Below, in pieces: positions 9,106 through 17,308 of a stretch of DNA of 64,000 bases (within the stretch, counting starts at the first letter, position 1; every line of letters begins with the position of its first letter). The notes beneath the pieces were generated by a model. That model made no database searches. It was not told where the DNA came from and saw only the letters and a program-made list of their open reading frames with translations. The DNA is from Xanthomonas fragariae (GTDB taxonomy: Bacteria; Pseudomonadota; Gammaproteobacteria; Xanthomonadales; Xanthomonadaceae). Made by a program: the position numbers and the translations under genes. The stretch is taken from contig NZ_LT853882.1 in NCBI RefSeq assembly GCF_900183975.1, forward strand, positions 496,001 through 560,000, written 5' to 3'.

Positions 9106-9843
9106 TTAGCGGGTACGAAGCGCTGCAAGCAGGCCTTCGATCGGGTGAAAACGAACATCCAGTTCGGCGAGCAACACGCTCTGCACGTCTTTGCGAAAGA
9201 CATCTAGCCAGCCATCGGACACCGGGCGCGGTGCGGCATCGCGGTCGGTTGACGGGCTGGACGCGTACGCGGCATCGCGTAGGCGCTCGAAGTGCGCGCC
9301 GAGCAGGTTCGGCACGGTGTTCAACAGGGTCTGCTCGTGTGGGCTCAAGGTCAGCTCCATTACCGCATCCACTTCGGCCAGCCGCGCCATGTCGCTGGAC
9401 ACCAGCGCCAGCAGGTCGCGCAGACGACCACGCAGATCGCCGGTAGCGGTGCGCATGCCGCGTTGCATGGTCAGGTAGTGCTGCCGGAATGGAGCGTAGT
9501 CGAGCACGGGTGTGGGCGCATCGGCCTGGGCTGCGGTGCGTGCATCGTCACGCGCGCGCGCGACCACTGCGTCCAGATCGGCCACGCTGCTGGTCGCCAG
9601 CGCAGTGCGTACGCGCGTGCAGGCTTCGACATCGAGCGGGCGCGGCTCGGGCAGGTCATCAGTATCGGGCAGCTTGCCATCCAGTGCCTTGGACACCGCG
9701 ACCGCGCGCGTCCAGTCGATCCACTGGCTCAGCCGATCGGCCAGCGCATGATTGGACTGTGCGAGGTGGGCATCGCTGAGGCGAGCAAGCAGGCGAATGA
9801 ACGCCGGGCCCGACAGGGACGCCCGTGGAGAAACTTTCGCCAT
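9106..9843 (-). CDS. zorF: DUF3348 family protein; candidate ZorF
   Basis: This 245-aa soluble helical protein is the first gene of the minus-strand four-gene unit. The beginning (GPAFIRLLARLSDAHLAQS) followed by WIDWTRAVAVSKALDG is typical of DUF3348. The C-terminus (LLAELDVRFHPIEGLLAALR) is also conserved-looking. I chose the ATG at 9843, although GGAAG lies unusually close to it; an in-frame TTG at 9855 is an alternative. DUF3348 is, to my recollection, the ZorF marker of type III Zorya. Confidence 0.7.
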   Translation of the reverse strand: MAKVSPRASLSGPAFIRLLARLSDAHLAQSNHALADRLSQWIDWTRAVAVSKALDGKLPDTDDLPEPRPLDVEACTRVRTALATSSVADLDAVVARARDDARTAAQADAPTPVLDYAPFRQHYLTMQRGMRTATGDLRGRLRDLLALVSSDMARLAEVDAVMELTLSPHEQTLLNTVPNLLGAHFERLRDAAYASSPSTDRDAAPRPVSDGWLDVFRKDVQSVLLAELDVRFHPIEGLLAALRTR

Positions 9844-10484
9844 TCTTCCGGTCAAAGACCGCGCATTTTACACGGGAATGTGTGCGCTTCGGCGCTTTGC
9901 ATGGCGCCTGCGGGTCTGCCGGGCAGGCCGGATCTGGCAGCATTCAGCCTGCCTGATGTGGTGTGTTGCGGGGGATTTCGGTCTCTGATGGCGTGATGTC
10001 GGGTGTGAGTAACGCCGGGGTAGACCTCCAACCGCAGTCTGCATCCGACCCTGCACGAGCGCCAACCTCACGGGGCGCCTGCTTGGCCACGGGCACTCAC
10101 AGCGGCGAGCGATCCACCACCCTGGCAAAAGGGCTTGGCGCAATCGATCTCGCGCAGTTGCTGTCACCAGCGATTGCACTGCGTGCTGGCAACGCCAGCG
10201 TGCATGCCGAACACGGCCGCTTGCCGTACGTGAGGATGGCCGTGGCTGAGTTCACTCGATCTTGCCGCGGAATTCACGCACATCTGCCGTCCCTGTTTTT
10301 ATCGTCGATGCGTCGATGGCAGCGCATGGTTCCGGTGATCACGCACTGCCCGTCGGGGCGCCGTCGGCGATGCGCTGGGCAAGCTGGATCGGTCTTGCCT
10401 GACGCGCGTCGCTCGGCATTGCAGAGGCGGGCCAACAACCGTGCAGGATGCAAGTGATCCGGCACCACGTCGAGGAGCTTGGTC
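9844..10484. other. Intergenic stretch with no supported gene
   Basis: About 640 bp. The promoter of the DUF3348 operon should lie in the first 150 bp, but I see no unambiguous -35/-10 pair. Open frames exist here, but none has a ribosome binding site, a recognisable motif or natural composition. Confidence 0.5.
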
Positions 10485-10802
10485 GTGAACGAACAAACAG
10501 CTTGCGTGCGTCTGCATGTCGTCGGTGGTCCGCAGGACGGGCAGATGCTGTGTGCATCGTCGCCGCCACAGTTGGCGATCCCCGAGGGCTACCAAATCGC
10601 GCCCTGGCCCGGCGAACAAGCCGGCATCCACTGGCACCATGAACTCAATCTGGCCTGTGCGCATGAATCTTTGTCGACATGCGCGGTGTATGCAGCGCTG
10701 GGCGCGTGTTGGCGGTGCTTTCTGATAATGCGTCGGCAGGAGGCGGCGGCGCGCGTTGGTCAGTGTGTTACGAGTGACCGGCACAAGGTTGCGGTTGTAT
10801 GA
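10485..10802 (+). CDS. Small hypothetical protein
   Basis: This 105-aa protein starts at GTG, preceded by a good GAGGAG about 8 bases upstream. The first half (RLHVVGGPQDGQMLCASS, then PEGYQIAPWPGEQ) looks like a compact beta-rich domain with a GGPQDG turn. The second half is Cys- and His-containing (HWHHELNLACAHE) and helical. I do not recognise a named family. There is no operon partner; the nearest genes are on the other strand or far away. A GTG start and moderate composition make it plausible rather than certain. Confidence 0.5.
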   Translation: MNEQTACVRLHVVGGPQDGQMLCASSPPQLAIPEGYQIAPWPGEQAGIHWHHELNLACAHESLSTCAVYAALGACWRCFLIMRRQEAAARVGQCVTSDRHKVAVV

Positions 10803-11110
10803 GCGTGCAGTCTTGGCAGTGTGATTTGCAGCGTAAGAACGCCAAACACAACGTCGTAGACCGATGTCAGCCGTGTGCACCTAGCGCGTTCGGGATCGGA
10901 CTGCTTGAACAACTGCCGATTCTCGGCACCAATCGAGGCTGCTGAGCGATTGCGCGCCAGTTGCGTGGGTTGCTCGCTTGCGACTGCTCGAACTCGGCGG
11001 CTGTGCGCGACCCAGCCCTGCGTGATCGCCGGCGGTCGCTCGGCAGGTCTGGGCTCTGCAATTGCTGCACCATCAAGCGACAGCCGCACTGTGGCGTGCT
11101 GCTGCGCTGC
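10803..11110. other. Intergenic stretch with no supported gene
   Basis: About 308 bp between two small genes. I see no convincing coding frame, RNA gene or terminator hairpin. Confidence 0.4.
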
Positions 11111-11326
11111 TTATTCGGCGTCGGTGGCCGGCTTGTCAGCTGCAACGGGAGCGGCATCCGGCGCACCGCGCTTTTTTTCGCGACGCAACGGCGTATCGCC
11201 CAGACGCTCGATTGCACCACCGGACTGCTGGAATGCTTCGAGGTCGGCAGCCAAGCGCTGTTCGGACAAGCGGGGTTTGCCTGGCTGGTTGCTCACGGTC
11301 ATCGACTGGCGGCGTGAATTATTCAT
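11111..11326 (-). CDS. Small conserved-type hypothetical protein downstream of YkgJ-like gene
   Basis: This 71-aa hydrophilic protein is rich in Arg, Lys, Gln and Ala (RLSEQRLAADLEAFQQ; DTPLRREKKRG). It starts 9 bp after the stop of the cysteine-cluster gene. The stop itself forms part of a TGAGG ribosome binding site, a sign of translational coupling. No membrane segment or signal peptide is present. Its function is unknown; coupling to the YkgJ-like gene is the only clue. Confidence 0.6.
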   Translation of the reverse strand: MNNSRRQSMTVSNQPGKPRLSEQRLAADLEAFQQSGGAIERLGDTPLRREKKRGAPDAAPVAADKPATDAE

Positions 11327-11335
11327 CGCGAATCC

Positions 11336-11758
11336 TCATGCGTTGTAAAGCGTCAAGGGAATGCCCCGGCGGCGTTGGTCGTCGTAGGTGGCACGCACGT
11401 CGCGGCAATACGCGCCGGACATGACGAAGCGGCGGCAGATCGCCGGCCGCGTGTCGTAGATCGAGCAACACATGCGAGCAGCGTCGATGGCCACGCACCA
11501 ACCTTCCTCGTCGCGCGCCATCACGTGCCAGCCTTGCGGTGTCACGCTGGTCAGGTGGTTGGGGATGCGGTCGGATGGGTCGACCATAACGGTGAGCCGG
11601 CAACAGACGGCGTCGCAGCGTTCGCAGAGATTCTTGATGGAAAAGGCCAGATAGAGTGGAGGCGACACCGGACTCCGGCCGCCCCTTGCACCATACACCT
11701 TGGGTATGCCGGGGTGTGAACCGATCCCCCTTGTGTGCGGCGTCGCTTCGAAAAGCAT
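11336..11758 (-). CDS. YkgJ-family cysteine-cluster protein, N-terminus uncertain
   Basis: The core (about residues 40-140) has the Cys spacing of the YkgJ zinc/iron-cluster family: CERCDAVCC, then GWCVAIDAARMCCSIY and RPAICRRF, ending in YCRD. The true start is unclear. The family normally begins close to SIKNLCERC, but no ATG or GTG sits there. The first roughly 40 residues of this frame (HTRGIGSHPG, ARGGRSPVSPP) look non-native and run toward an IS remnant. The 5' end may have been replaced when the IS remnant or effector cassette arrived, so expression is uncertain. Confidence 0.6.
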   Translation of the reverse strand: MLFEATPHTRGIGSHPGIPKVYGARGGRSPVSPPLYLAFSIKNLCERCDAVCCRLTVMVDPSDRIPNHLTSVTPQGWHVMARDEEGWCVAIDAARMCCSIYDTRPAICRRFVMSGAYCRDVRATYDDQRRRGIPLTLYNA

Positions 11759-11819
11759 GCTGGTTTGTGCGTGCGATGCTGCTTGCAGGGTGTCTTCAAG
11801 GTGCGTGTCAGGTCATTGC

Positions 11820-12200
11820 GTGCTGCCGGCAGCACGCCCTCAATAGCATCGTCTATGTCCTGCGCACCGGCATTCCGTGAGAGGAACTGCCCCTGCCACT
11901 GGGCGATGGCAGCGGCATGATCTACTGGCTCCGGCTGCGTGATTGGCAAGTCAGCGGTGTGTGGCATCGCCTGCATCGGGTCTTGCTTGCCGAACTGCGT
12001 CCAGGCCAGACGCTAGACCTGAGGCGGGCGCCTGGACGCCGCTAGCTGGCGTGGCCCCCCGGGCGGCGCGGCGCCCGGGCCCGACCCAACCAACCGCGGC
12101 AAACTCGGCAGGCAGCGGCATTCGGATCGTCGAGCGCAATGGCGTGCCCTTGGCGGTGCGTGTCACTGGCGCCCATAACCACACCTCGGGGGTTTGTTAG
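11820..12200 (+). mobile_element. Decayed IS5-family (IS427-like) transposase remnant
   Basis: The plus strand encodes broken pieces of the transposase that is more complete at 49226-50030. ALNSIVYVLRTGIP is followed by a stop codon, then the frame resumes with GVWHRLHRVLLAEL and QTLDL. A later part in another frame matches the region around the catalytic domain. The remnant ends with GGGTTTGTTAG, equivalent to the IS terminus. It borders the downstream flank of the effector at 12287-14134 and is too degraded to be active. Confidence 0.75.
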
Positions 12201-12286
12201 CCGCGCCTGGCGGGAACGTCAGCGCACTGCATCGACGATGCGCCATGCAACGTGTTCACACGCATAGGGCGAATCGATCAGCCACC

Positions 12287-14134
12287 TCAAAATTGTTCTG
12301 GATTAAGCCAAAGTTTGGCCTGGTTCACCCCGTCCGCCTCGACCTGTTTGGTGAAGACGCGATACGCAATGCCGCAGATACGAACCATCTGATTATCGCG
12401 AACATCATGCTGCAATAGCCATTGGGGAACCTGCTGTGTACCAGGCTTCCAGTTGGGCCCGGTGTCCTTCTCGTCGAAGCTCAGTGTTGACGCTTGCGAC
12501 ATCTCGGTGATGTGCTGCGGCTCTGTCGTTGCTTGATACAGTGCCTCCCAGTCGAATGGAATGTTGTAACTCGACGCCTCGGGCTGGGCTGACGACGAAG
12601 GTCCTGTCACCTCGTCCTCAAACATATCGGGATTCCAGTCGCCTTCAGGCGCCTGCGGCCAACCACCCTCAGGAGTGCGTGGAATCATGGAAGAGTAAGA
12701 AGAACCCGTTGGTTCAGCTATGCCTCCCAGGTCGGGCAACTGCACGTCAGGAGGATACATCTTGCGCACTTGCATCAGCATGGATTTCATGGAGCTGACA
12801 TATTTTGGTTTTCTGTGCTGGGTCCAGAGATCCAAATCGCGATCCAACGTTGGGTCGTGCAAACGCCACGCCATTGGCTGCTTTTTATTCTCCTTTAGCC
12901 AAGCGGTGAATCGGCCCAGGCGGGATGACATTGCACTGGCGTAGGTTCCCCCGTCAGCATATCTCTTCCCACCGCTGGACTCCCATAAATCATTTTTATA
13001 TTTCTCTTTGAATTGGTGGTCGACCTCGTAGATTCCACGCCTATTAATTCTCTGCACGAGGTCCGTCGTTCCGGGGTTGCAAAAGTCCCGCAGTTTCCGC
13101 AGCGCTCTAACCGACTTTGCACTGCCCGCCATGCACGTGTTCAAGAATTCTTTGGCGTCATCCATCAAATTTTGGGAGTGCAGTCTTCCTGTTTCGCACA
13201 ATCCCTCTTTACCCTCGGCATGGAGCCATGCACTGAGGGCGCGCAACGAACTTGCATAATCATCCTGGAGAACACTATGCGCACGTTTGATGAATTGTGC
13301 ATCACCGTCAGGAGCCTTATGGTTGCGATAACCCCGAATATTTACCACTCCGTGGGGGGCGGATTTCGCGTCATGCATATGGTTCAGTGCCGAGAGCAGA
13401 GAATAATTTTTATTCACTTTCATGAACGTCAAGGCATCGCTTCTCAGCTTGTCTTTGTCGTTGAAGACCCGTTGTAGACCACCCTTTTTCTCCTGCCTGA
13501 GCCAATCGCTAAAACGTATCAACAAATAGGCGTACTGTATTGTGGTCCCGAATTTGGCATCTCCTTTATTGGCACCGTCTACAAACTGCGCGATGAGTTC
13601 CAGGTCGGCTGGATGGGGTGTTTCCGCGTTTGGCGAGCCGGTCCCGCGTCGAATCGCGTCGCTTAGCTCGGCGAACGTACTGGGCCTACCGTGCAAGGCT
13701 GGACGATTAACTGGCGCCGGACGTTTCACATGAACTGCGGCGTGTGCAACTGCAGCGTCTGCAAGAGCAGGCTGCTGCTCTGTTGTCCCTTGGGACTCAG
13801 GCGCAACCGCACGCCAAAGTTGAGGATGATGAGCACGACTGTTGGGGGTCGGGCCGTCGTAATGCAGCGCGGAGGAGGGAGTCGGCGTCGATGTGACGTT
13901 CGGGGCCGGATGCGCGCCCGATCCCGGCGCCGAACGCACAGCACATGCTTGGGTGCGACGGCGCTTATTCGGTCGAGCTGCCAGTTCGCTGAGGACGCCA
14001 GAGGGCGTTGAGGACGACGGCATTCCGGACGGACCGGCGCCCAGGCTCGCCACCTGGCCAGTCGCCTGCTCTGGCACGCTTTGGTAGGTGCTCTGGGCAT
14101 GCGTCCGACGATTGCTGCTCTTTGTGCTCCGCAT
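12287..14134 (-). CDS. Predicted type III effector 1, XopD/NopD-like repeat architecture without protease
   Basis: This is a 615-aa protein. A Ser/Thr/Gln-rich N-terminus, typical of secretion signals, is followed by a basic patch (PNKRRRT, about 55-61) that could be a nuclear localisation signal. About residues 175-480 hold three degenerate modules of about 95 residues with the pattern FS-x-WL, then RL-H-x-x-TL-x-x-D, then an Ala/Leu-rich helix. The C-terminus keeps a tail lost in the paralogues (GPNWKPGTQQVPQWLL; RICGIAYRV). The WDLN motif of the paralogues reads DWNPDM here. No C48 peptidase follows. Expression is probably HrpX-dependent (PIP box at 14341-14365). The family link to XopD/NopD is from memory of module style. 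Confidence 0.7.
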   Translation of the reverse strand: MRSTKSSNRRTHAQSTYQSVPEQATGQVASLGAGPSGMPSSSTPSGVLSELAARPNKRRRTQACAVRSAPGSGAHPAPNVTSTPTPSSALHYDGPTPNSRAHHPQLWRAVAPESQGTTEQQPALADAAVAHAAVHVKRPAPVNRPALHGRPSTFAELSDAIRRGTGSPNAETPHPADLELIAQFVDGANKGDAKFGTTIQYAYLLIRFSDWLRQEKKGGLQRVFNDKDKLRSDALTFMKVNKNYSLLSALNHMHDAKSAPHGVVNIRGYRNHKAPDGDAQFIKRAHSVLQDDYASSLRALSAWLHAEGKEGLCETGRLHSQNLMDDAKEFLNTCMAGSAKSVRALRKLRDFCNPGTTDLVQRINRRGIYEVDHQFKEKYKNDLWESSGGKRYADGGTYASAMSSRLGRFTAWLKENKKQPMAWRLHDPTLDRDLDLWTQHRKPKYVSSMKSMLMQVRKMYPPDVQLPDLGGIAEPTGSSYSSMIPRTPEGGWPQAPEGDWNPDMFEDEVTGPSSSAQPEASSYNIPFDWEALYQATTEPQHITEMSQASTLSFDEKDTGPNWKPGTQQVPQWLLQHDVRDNQMVRICGIAYRVFTKQVEADGVNQAKLWLNPEQF

Positions 14135-14303
14135 TTTTTCGCTCGCTTCATGATGAAAAAGACGGCTCGTTGTTGGATCTGGTCAAGCTGATGCGGCTCA
14201 GGGATATCCACTGAACACCGCCAGCTCTCGCGCATCGGCGCCAATGATGAGCTTGCTTCCCGTCTGTTCGAAGCGCTGCCGATCCAGTTCTCAAGTATCG
14301 AAC

Positions 14304-14365
14304 ATCGTGATCGATCGATCGCAAACCCGGTGCGCAGATGGCGAAGGCGTAGCGAGTTTGCCGAA
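14304..14365 (-). promoter_or_regulatory. PIP box plus -10 (HrpX-type promoter) of effector 1
   Basis: Reading the minus strand, TTCGG at 14365-14361 and TTCGC at 14345-14341 are separated by exactly 15 nt. CACGAT at 14309-14304 follows after 31 nt. This fits the TTCGB-N15-TTCGB, N30-32, YANNRT rule for HrpX-regulated genes. The predicted leader to the ATG is about 165 nt. Confidence 0.85.
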
Positions 14366-14400
14366 CACAAACATGAGCGTTCAAGGGGGACGCGCGCTGG

Positions 14401-14445
14401 CACCGTCATCTGCCTTCGGCTCCTTCCTGGGTTTTGTTAGATGCT
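14401..14445 (+). mobile_element. IS-end fragment flanking effector 1
   Basis: TTCCTGGGTTTTGTTAGATGC and the preceding CGTCATCTGCCTTCGGCTC match the terminal bases of the IS427-like element (reverse complement of 49220-49270). It has the same orientation as the remnant at 11820-12200, so effector 1 lies between two direct IS ends. Confidence 0.65.
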
Positions 14446-14583
14446 TTTAGGTGATTGACCATGCACTGCGTTGCCGCACGGTGCATGGCGCGCGCGCAAC
14501 GGCGCTTCTGCAACGCGTTGCCTTTGTCGTGCCGATGCGAAGACGGCTTTCATCTGTGCTATCGACAAGGCGCCGTAACGTGA

Positions 14584-14781
<198 letters not shown>

Positions 14782-14803
14782 GCAACCTGTGCGGTTGTAT
14801 CAA

Positions 14804-14838
14804 CGCAGACGGCGCGGCCAAGGACCGCGCCGTCTGCG
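14804..14838. terminator. Hairpin between convergent genes, probable bidirectional terminator
   Basis: A 14-bp perfect stem (CGCAGACGGCGCGG pairing with its complement) closes a 7-nt loop. It lies between the small gene ending at 14781 and the dehydrogenase ending at 14869 on the other strand. The U-tract is weak on both sides. Confidence 0.55.
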
Positions 14839-14868
14839 TATTAGCATCGCCATCGCCATCGCCAACGC

Positions 14869-16032
14869 TTACGGAGTCAGCACCACCTTGCGGCAATCTT
14901 CCAGCTTCTTGTCGAACACCTCATAGCCGCGCGCTGCCTCGGCCAGTGGCATGCGGTGCGAAATGATTGAAGTCGGCTTGAGCTCGCCATTGCCGATGCG
15001 CTCCAGCAAGTGCGGCATGTGTTTTTGCACATGCGTCTGGCCCATCTTGAAGGTCAGGCCCTTGTCGAACGCATCGCCGAACATGAAGGCATGGATGAAG
15101 CCGGCATACACACCCGGCACGCTGACCACGCCGCAGCGCCGCGTTGCCGCAATGCACTGACGAATCGCGACGCCGCTGCTGCCTTCCAGCTTCAAGTTGG
15201 TAAGCGCGGTTTCGATCGAGCTGCCTTCGGCCTCGAAGCCCACCGCCTCGATGCTGGCATCCACGCCACGGCCATCGGTCTGCGACACGATCACATCGGC
15301 CGGGTCGTCGATCTGGTCGAAATTGATCGGAATGACGCCGTAGGTTTTGGAGGCGAAGTCGAGCCTATACGCATGCCGATCGACCATGAAGATGCGTTCG
15401 GCACCGAGCATGCGGCAGCACGCTGCAGCCATCAGGCCGACCGGGCCCGCGCCGAAGATGGCCACCGTCGAGCGTTGTTTGACGCCGGCATCGACTATCG
15501 CCTGATAGCCGGTCGGCAGGATGTCGGACAGAAACAGGACTTGTTCGTCGTGCAACGCATCGGGCACCACCAGCGGACCGACATTGGCCTTGGGCACGCG
15601 GACGTATTCGGCCTGGCCGCCGGACAAACCGCCATACAAATGGCTGAAACCGAACAGGGCCGCAGGCGGGCGCATGTCTTTGTGATTGAGCGCCGCCCCC
15701 TTGCCGCTGTTGGTGGTCTCGCAGGCAGAGAACTCCTGCAGCAGGCAATGAAAACACCGCCCGCAGGCAACCACGAATGGGATTACCACGCGGTCGCCCG
15801 GCGTCACTGCAGTGACATCCGGCCCAACCTCTTCGACGATGCCCATGAACTCGTGGCCGAGAATATCGCCGGGCCGCAGGTCGGGAATCTTGCCGTGATA
15901 CAGATGCAGATCCGAGCCGCAAATGGCAGTGGCGGTGACACGCAGGATCAGATCGTCGCGTTCGACCAAGTGCGGATCGGGCACTGTTTCGACCCGTACA
16001 TCGCGTGAGCCGTGGTAGTTGAGGGCAAGCAT
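14869..16032 (-). CDS. Zinc-dependent alcohol dehydrogenase, formaldehyde-dehydrogenase-like
   Basis: This is a 387-aa medium-chain dehydrogenase. I chose the ATG at 16032, preceded by AGGAG, over upstream in-frame starts. Visible features are the catalytic zinc site ([19 protein letters not shown]) and a cysteine cluster for structural zinc (CGRCFHC with a further Cys about 8 residues on). A Rossmann [10 protein letters not shown] motif and an acidic NAD-selecting region (MVDRHAYRL) follow. This pattern matches glutathione-independent formaldehyde dehydrogenase-like enzymes common in soil and plant bacteria. Substrate specificity is not certain. It is monocistronic. Confidence 0.85.
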   Translation of the reverse strand: MLALNYHGSRDVRVETVPDPHLVERDDLILRVTATAICGSDLHLYHGKIPDLRPGDILGHEFMGIVEEVGPDVTAVTPGDRVVIPFVVACGRCFHCLLQEFSACETTNSGKGAALNHKDMRPPAALFGFSHLYGGLSGGQAEYVRVPKANVGPLVVPDALHDEQVLFLSDILPTGYQAIVDAGVKQRSTVAIFGAGPVGLMAAACCRMLGAERIFMVDRHAYRLDFASKTYGVIPINFDQIDDPADVIVSQTDGRGVDASIEAVGFEAEGSSIETALTNLKLEGSSGVAIRQCIAATRRCGVVSVPGVYAGFIHAFMFGDAFDKGLTFKMGQTHVQKHMPHLLERIGNGELKPTSIISHRMPLAEAARGYEVFDKKLEDCRKVVLTP

Positions 16033-16291
16033 GTCGATCTCCTGAAGGCCGTCGGTACGCGGCAACGCCATGCAGTGTTCGTTCAACCCCGTTAAACCCA
16101 TCAGCACGGTGCGTGCGCACGGTGTGGACGCGCACGATCAGCGACGCCGCGTTGATGCCCAGGTCACATCTGGATAACCCACGCCCTCGCACCCTGGCTG
16201 CACGTGCTGGAACGCATGCAACTCGGCATGCATCGCCCATGTGAACTCAACAATCAACGATCGCCAAGCAACGATCACTCAGGAGGCAAGA

Positions 16292-16924
16292 ATGGAAATT
16301 TTCAAGATGGTGACCGCCGGTGCGGTCGGCTATGTGGCCTACAAGGCGTGGCAGCGTCGTCAGGGTCAGGCCGAGGACACCCAAAACGCGCAAGGCGCGC
16401 CGCATGACATGCACAAGGCACCTGTCGCCCTCGGTGCCACACCGCCGCACGGTGACCCGCTGCGTGACAGCGTGGGTGGTGCCCGCGACCGCAAACAGAT
16501 GCTGGGTGCGCTGGCGGCGTTCAATGAGCAGGAACGCACTCTTGCGCAGCTGGCCGTGGCCAAAGGTGTCGAAGGGGAAGTGCTCGACTTCGCACGCAAG
16601 ATGGACGAAGCACATAGCGCTGCGCTGACCGACCTCAGCCGCTTTGCCCCTGATCGCAACGGTACGCTGGGCCAAGCTGCATCCGCGCGCTCTGAAGGCA
16701 CGCGCAAGCGTTTGGAAGACCTGCATGGGCAGCAGTTCGAATCGCAATACCTGCAAGCTAGCGTGATCAGCCACGAACAGGCGCTGGCGTTACTCGATAC
16801 GCAGCTGAGCAGCGAGCCGGGCTCCAGCGATCTGGGCGAGGAACTGCAGCGTGCGCGCGAAACCATCGCCGAGCATCTGGAACACGCCAAAGCCTTGCGT
16901 GCCAAGCAGGGCCAGCCGCACTGA
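16292..16924 (+). CDS. DUF4142 domain protein
   Basis: This 210-aa protein starts at the ATG at 16292 behind an excellent AGGAGG. A single N-terminal hydrophobic segment (MVTAGAVGYVAYKAW) is followed by a polar linker. The helical ferritin-like DUF4142 domain (about 75-205) shows QERTLAQLAVAKGVEGEVLDF and the conserved SHEQALALLDTQL. It is probably an envelope-associated stress protein. Its neighbours are small stress-type genes, including a DUF3606-like reading frame. Confidence 0.78.
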   Translation: MEIFKMVTAGAVGYVAYKAWQRRQGQAEDTQNAQGAPHDMHKAPVALGATPPHGDPLRDSVGGARDRKQMLGALAAFNEQERTLAQLAVAKGVEGEVLDFARKMDEAHSAALTDLSRFAPDRNGTLGQAASARSEGTRKRLEDLHGQQFESQYLQASVISHEQALALLDTQLSSEPGSSDLGEELQRARETIAEHLEHAKALRAKQGQPH

Positions 16925-16969
16925 CACTTGCTCCACCGGCTGCAGACTCGGCAACGCATCAGAGATCGC

Positions 16970-17167
16970 CATGGGCGAACCACAGGACGCAAATCGTCAA
17001 CCCACCGACCTTCATAAACCGAAATGCATAACGTGAGCATCAACCAGGAATGGCAGTTGCAGTGCTGGGCGCGCGAACTGCCGATCTCCGAGGACGACCT
17101 CAACAACGCGGTGCAGAAGATGGGCAACCTGATCACCACGTTGCGCGACTATCTAACGCCGCATTGA
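16970..17167 (+). pseudogene. DUF3606-like small protein, frameshifted (or shortened to an internal ATG)
   Basis: The start MGEPQDANRQPTDLHKPK (16970 on) runs into a TGA at 17034. An overlapping frame continues from about 17024 to 17167 with SINQEWQLQCWARELPISE, DDLNNAVQKMG and a final LRDYL. Together they make one DUF3606 domain of the normal length, about 65 aa, which binds no known ligand. One base is out of frame. The 47-aa second piece has its own ATG at 17024 and could still be made, but it would lack the conserved N-terminus. Confidence 0.6.
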
Positions 17168-17190
17168 GTATCAGATGTCGACCACGAAAG

Positions 17191-17216
17191 CAGGCAGCAC
17201 GCGCTGCCTGTTTTTG
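17191..17216 (+). terminator. Rho-independent terminator
   Basis: An 8-bp stem (CAGGCAGC/GCTGCCTG) with loop ACGC is followed by TTTTTG. It is placed just after the DUF3606-like frame. Confidence 0.75.
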
Positions 17217-17308
17217 TTGATGCCGATGATCGATCCAGTCTGATGCCAGTACCGTGTATCGAACCGTGCAGCGCTGCAATCGAGCGCGCATCACGCATCG
17301 CAATCGGA

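Noticed and set aside
9963..10457. 164-aa plus-strand frame in the gap after DUF3348
   Set aside because: Composition is unnatural, with many Arg/Ser/Cys, and there is no ribosome binding site.
12287..14134. TAL-type (AvrBs3) effector
   Set aside because: There are no 34-residue repeats with variable di-residues; the modules are about 95 residues and degenerate.
14281..14302. TTCGA repeats near the effector 1 promoter (25 nt apart) as a PIP box
   Set aside because: The spacing is wrong; the TTCGG-N15-TTCGC pair with a CACGAT box fits exactly and recurs in all four copies.
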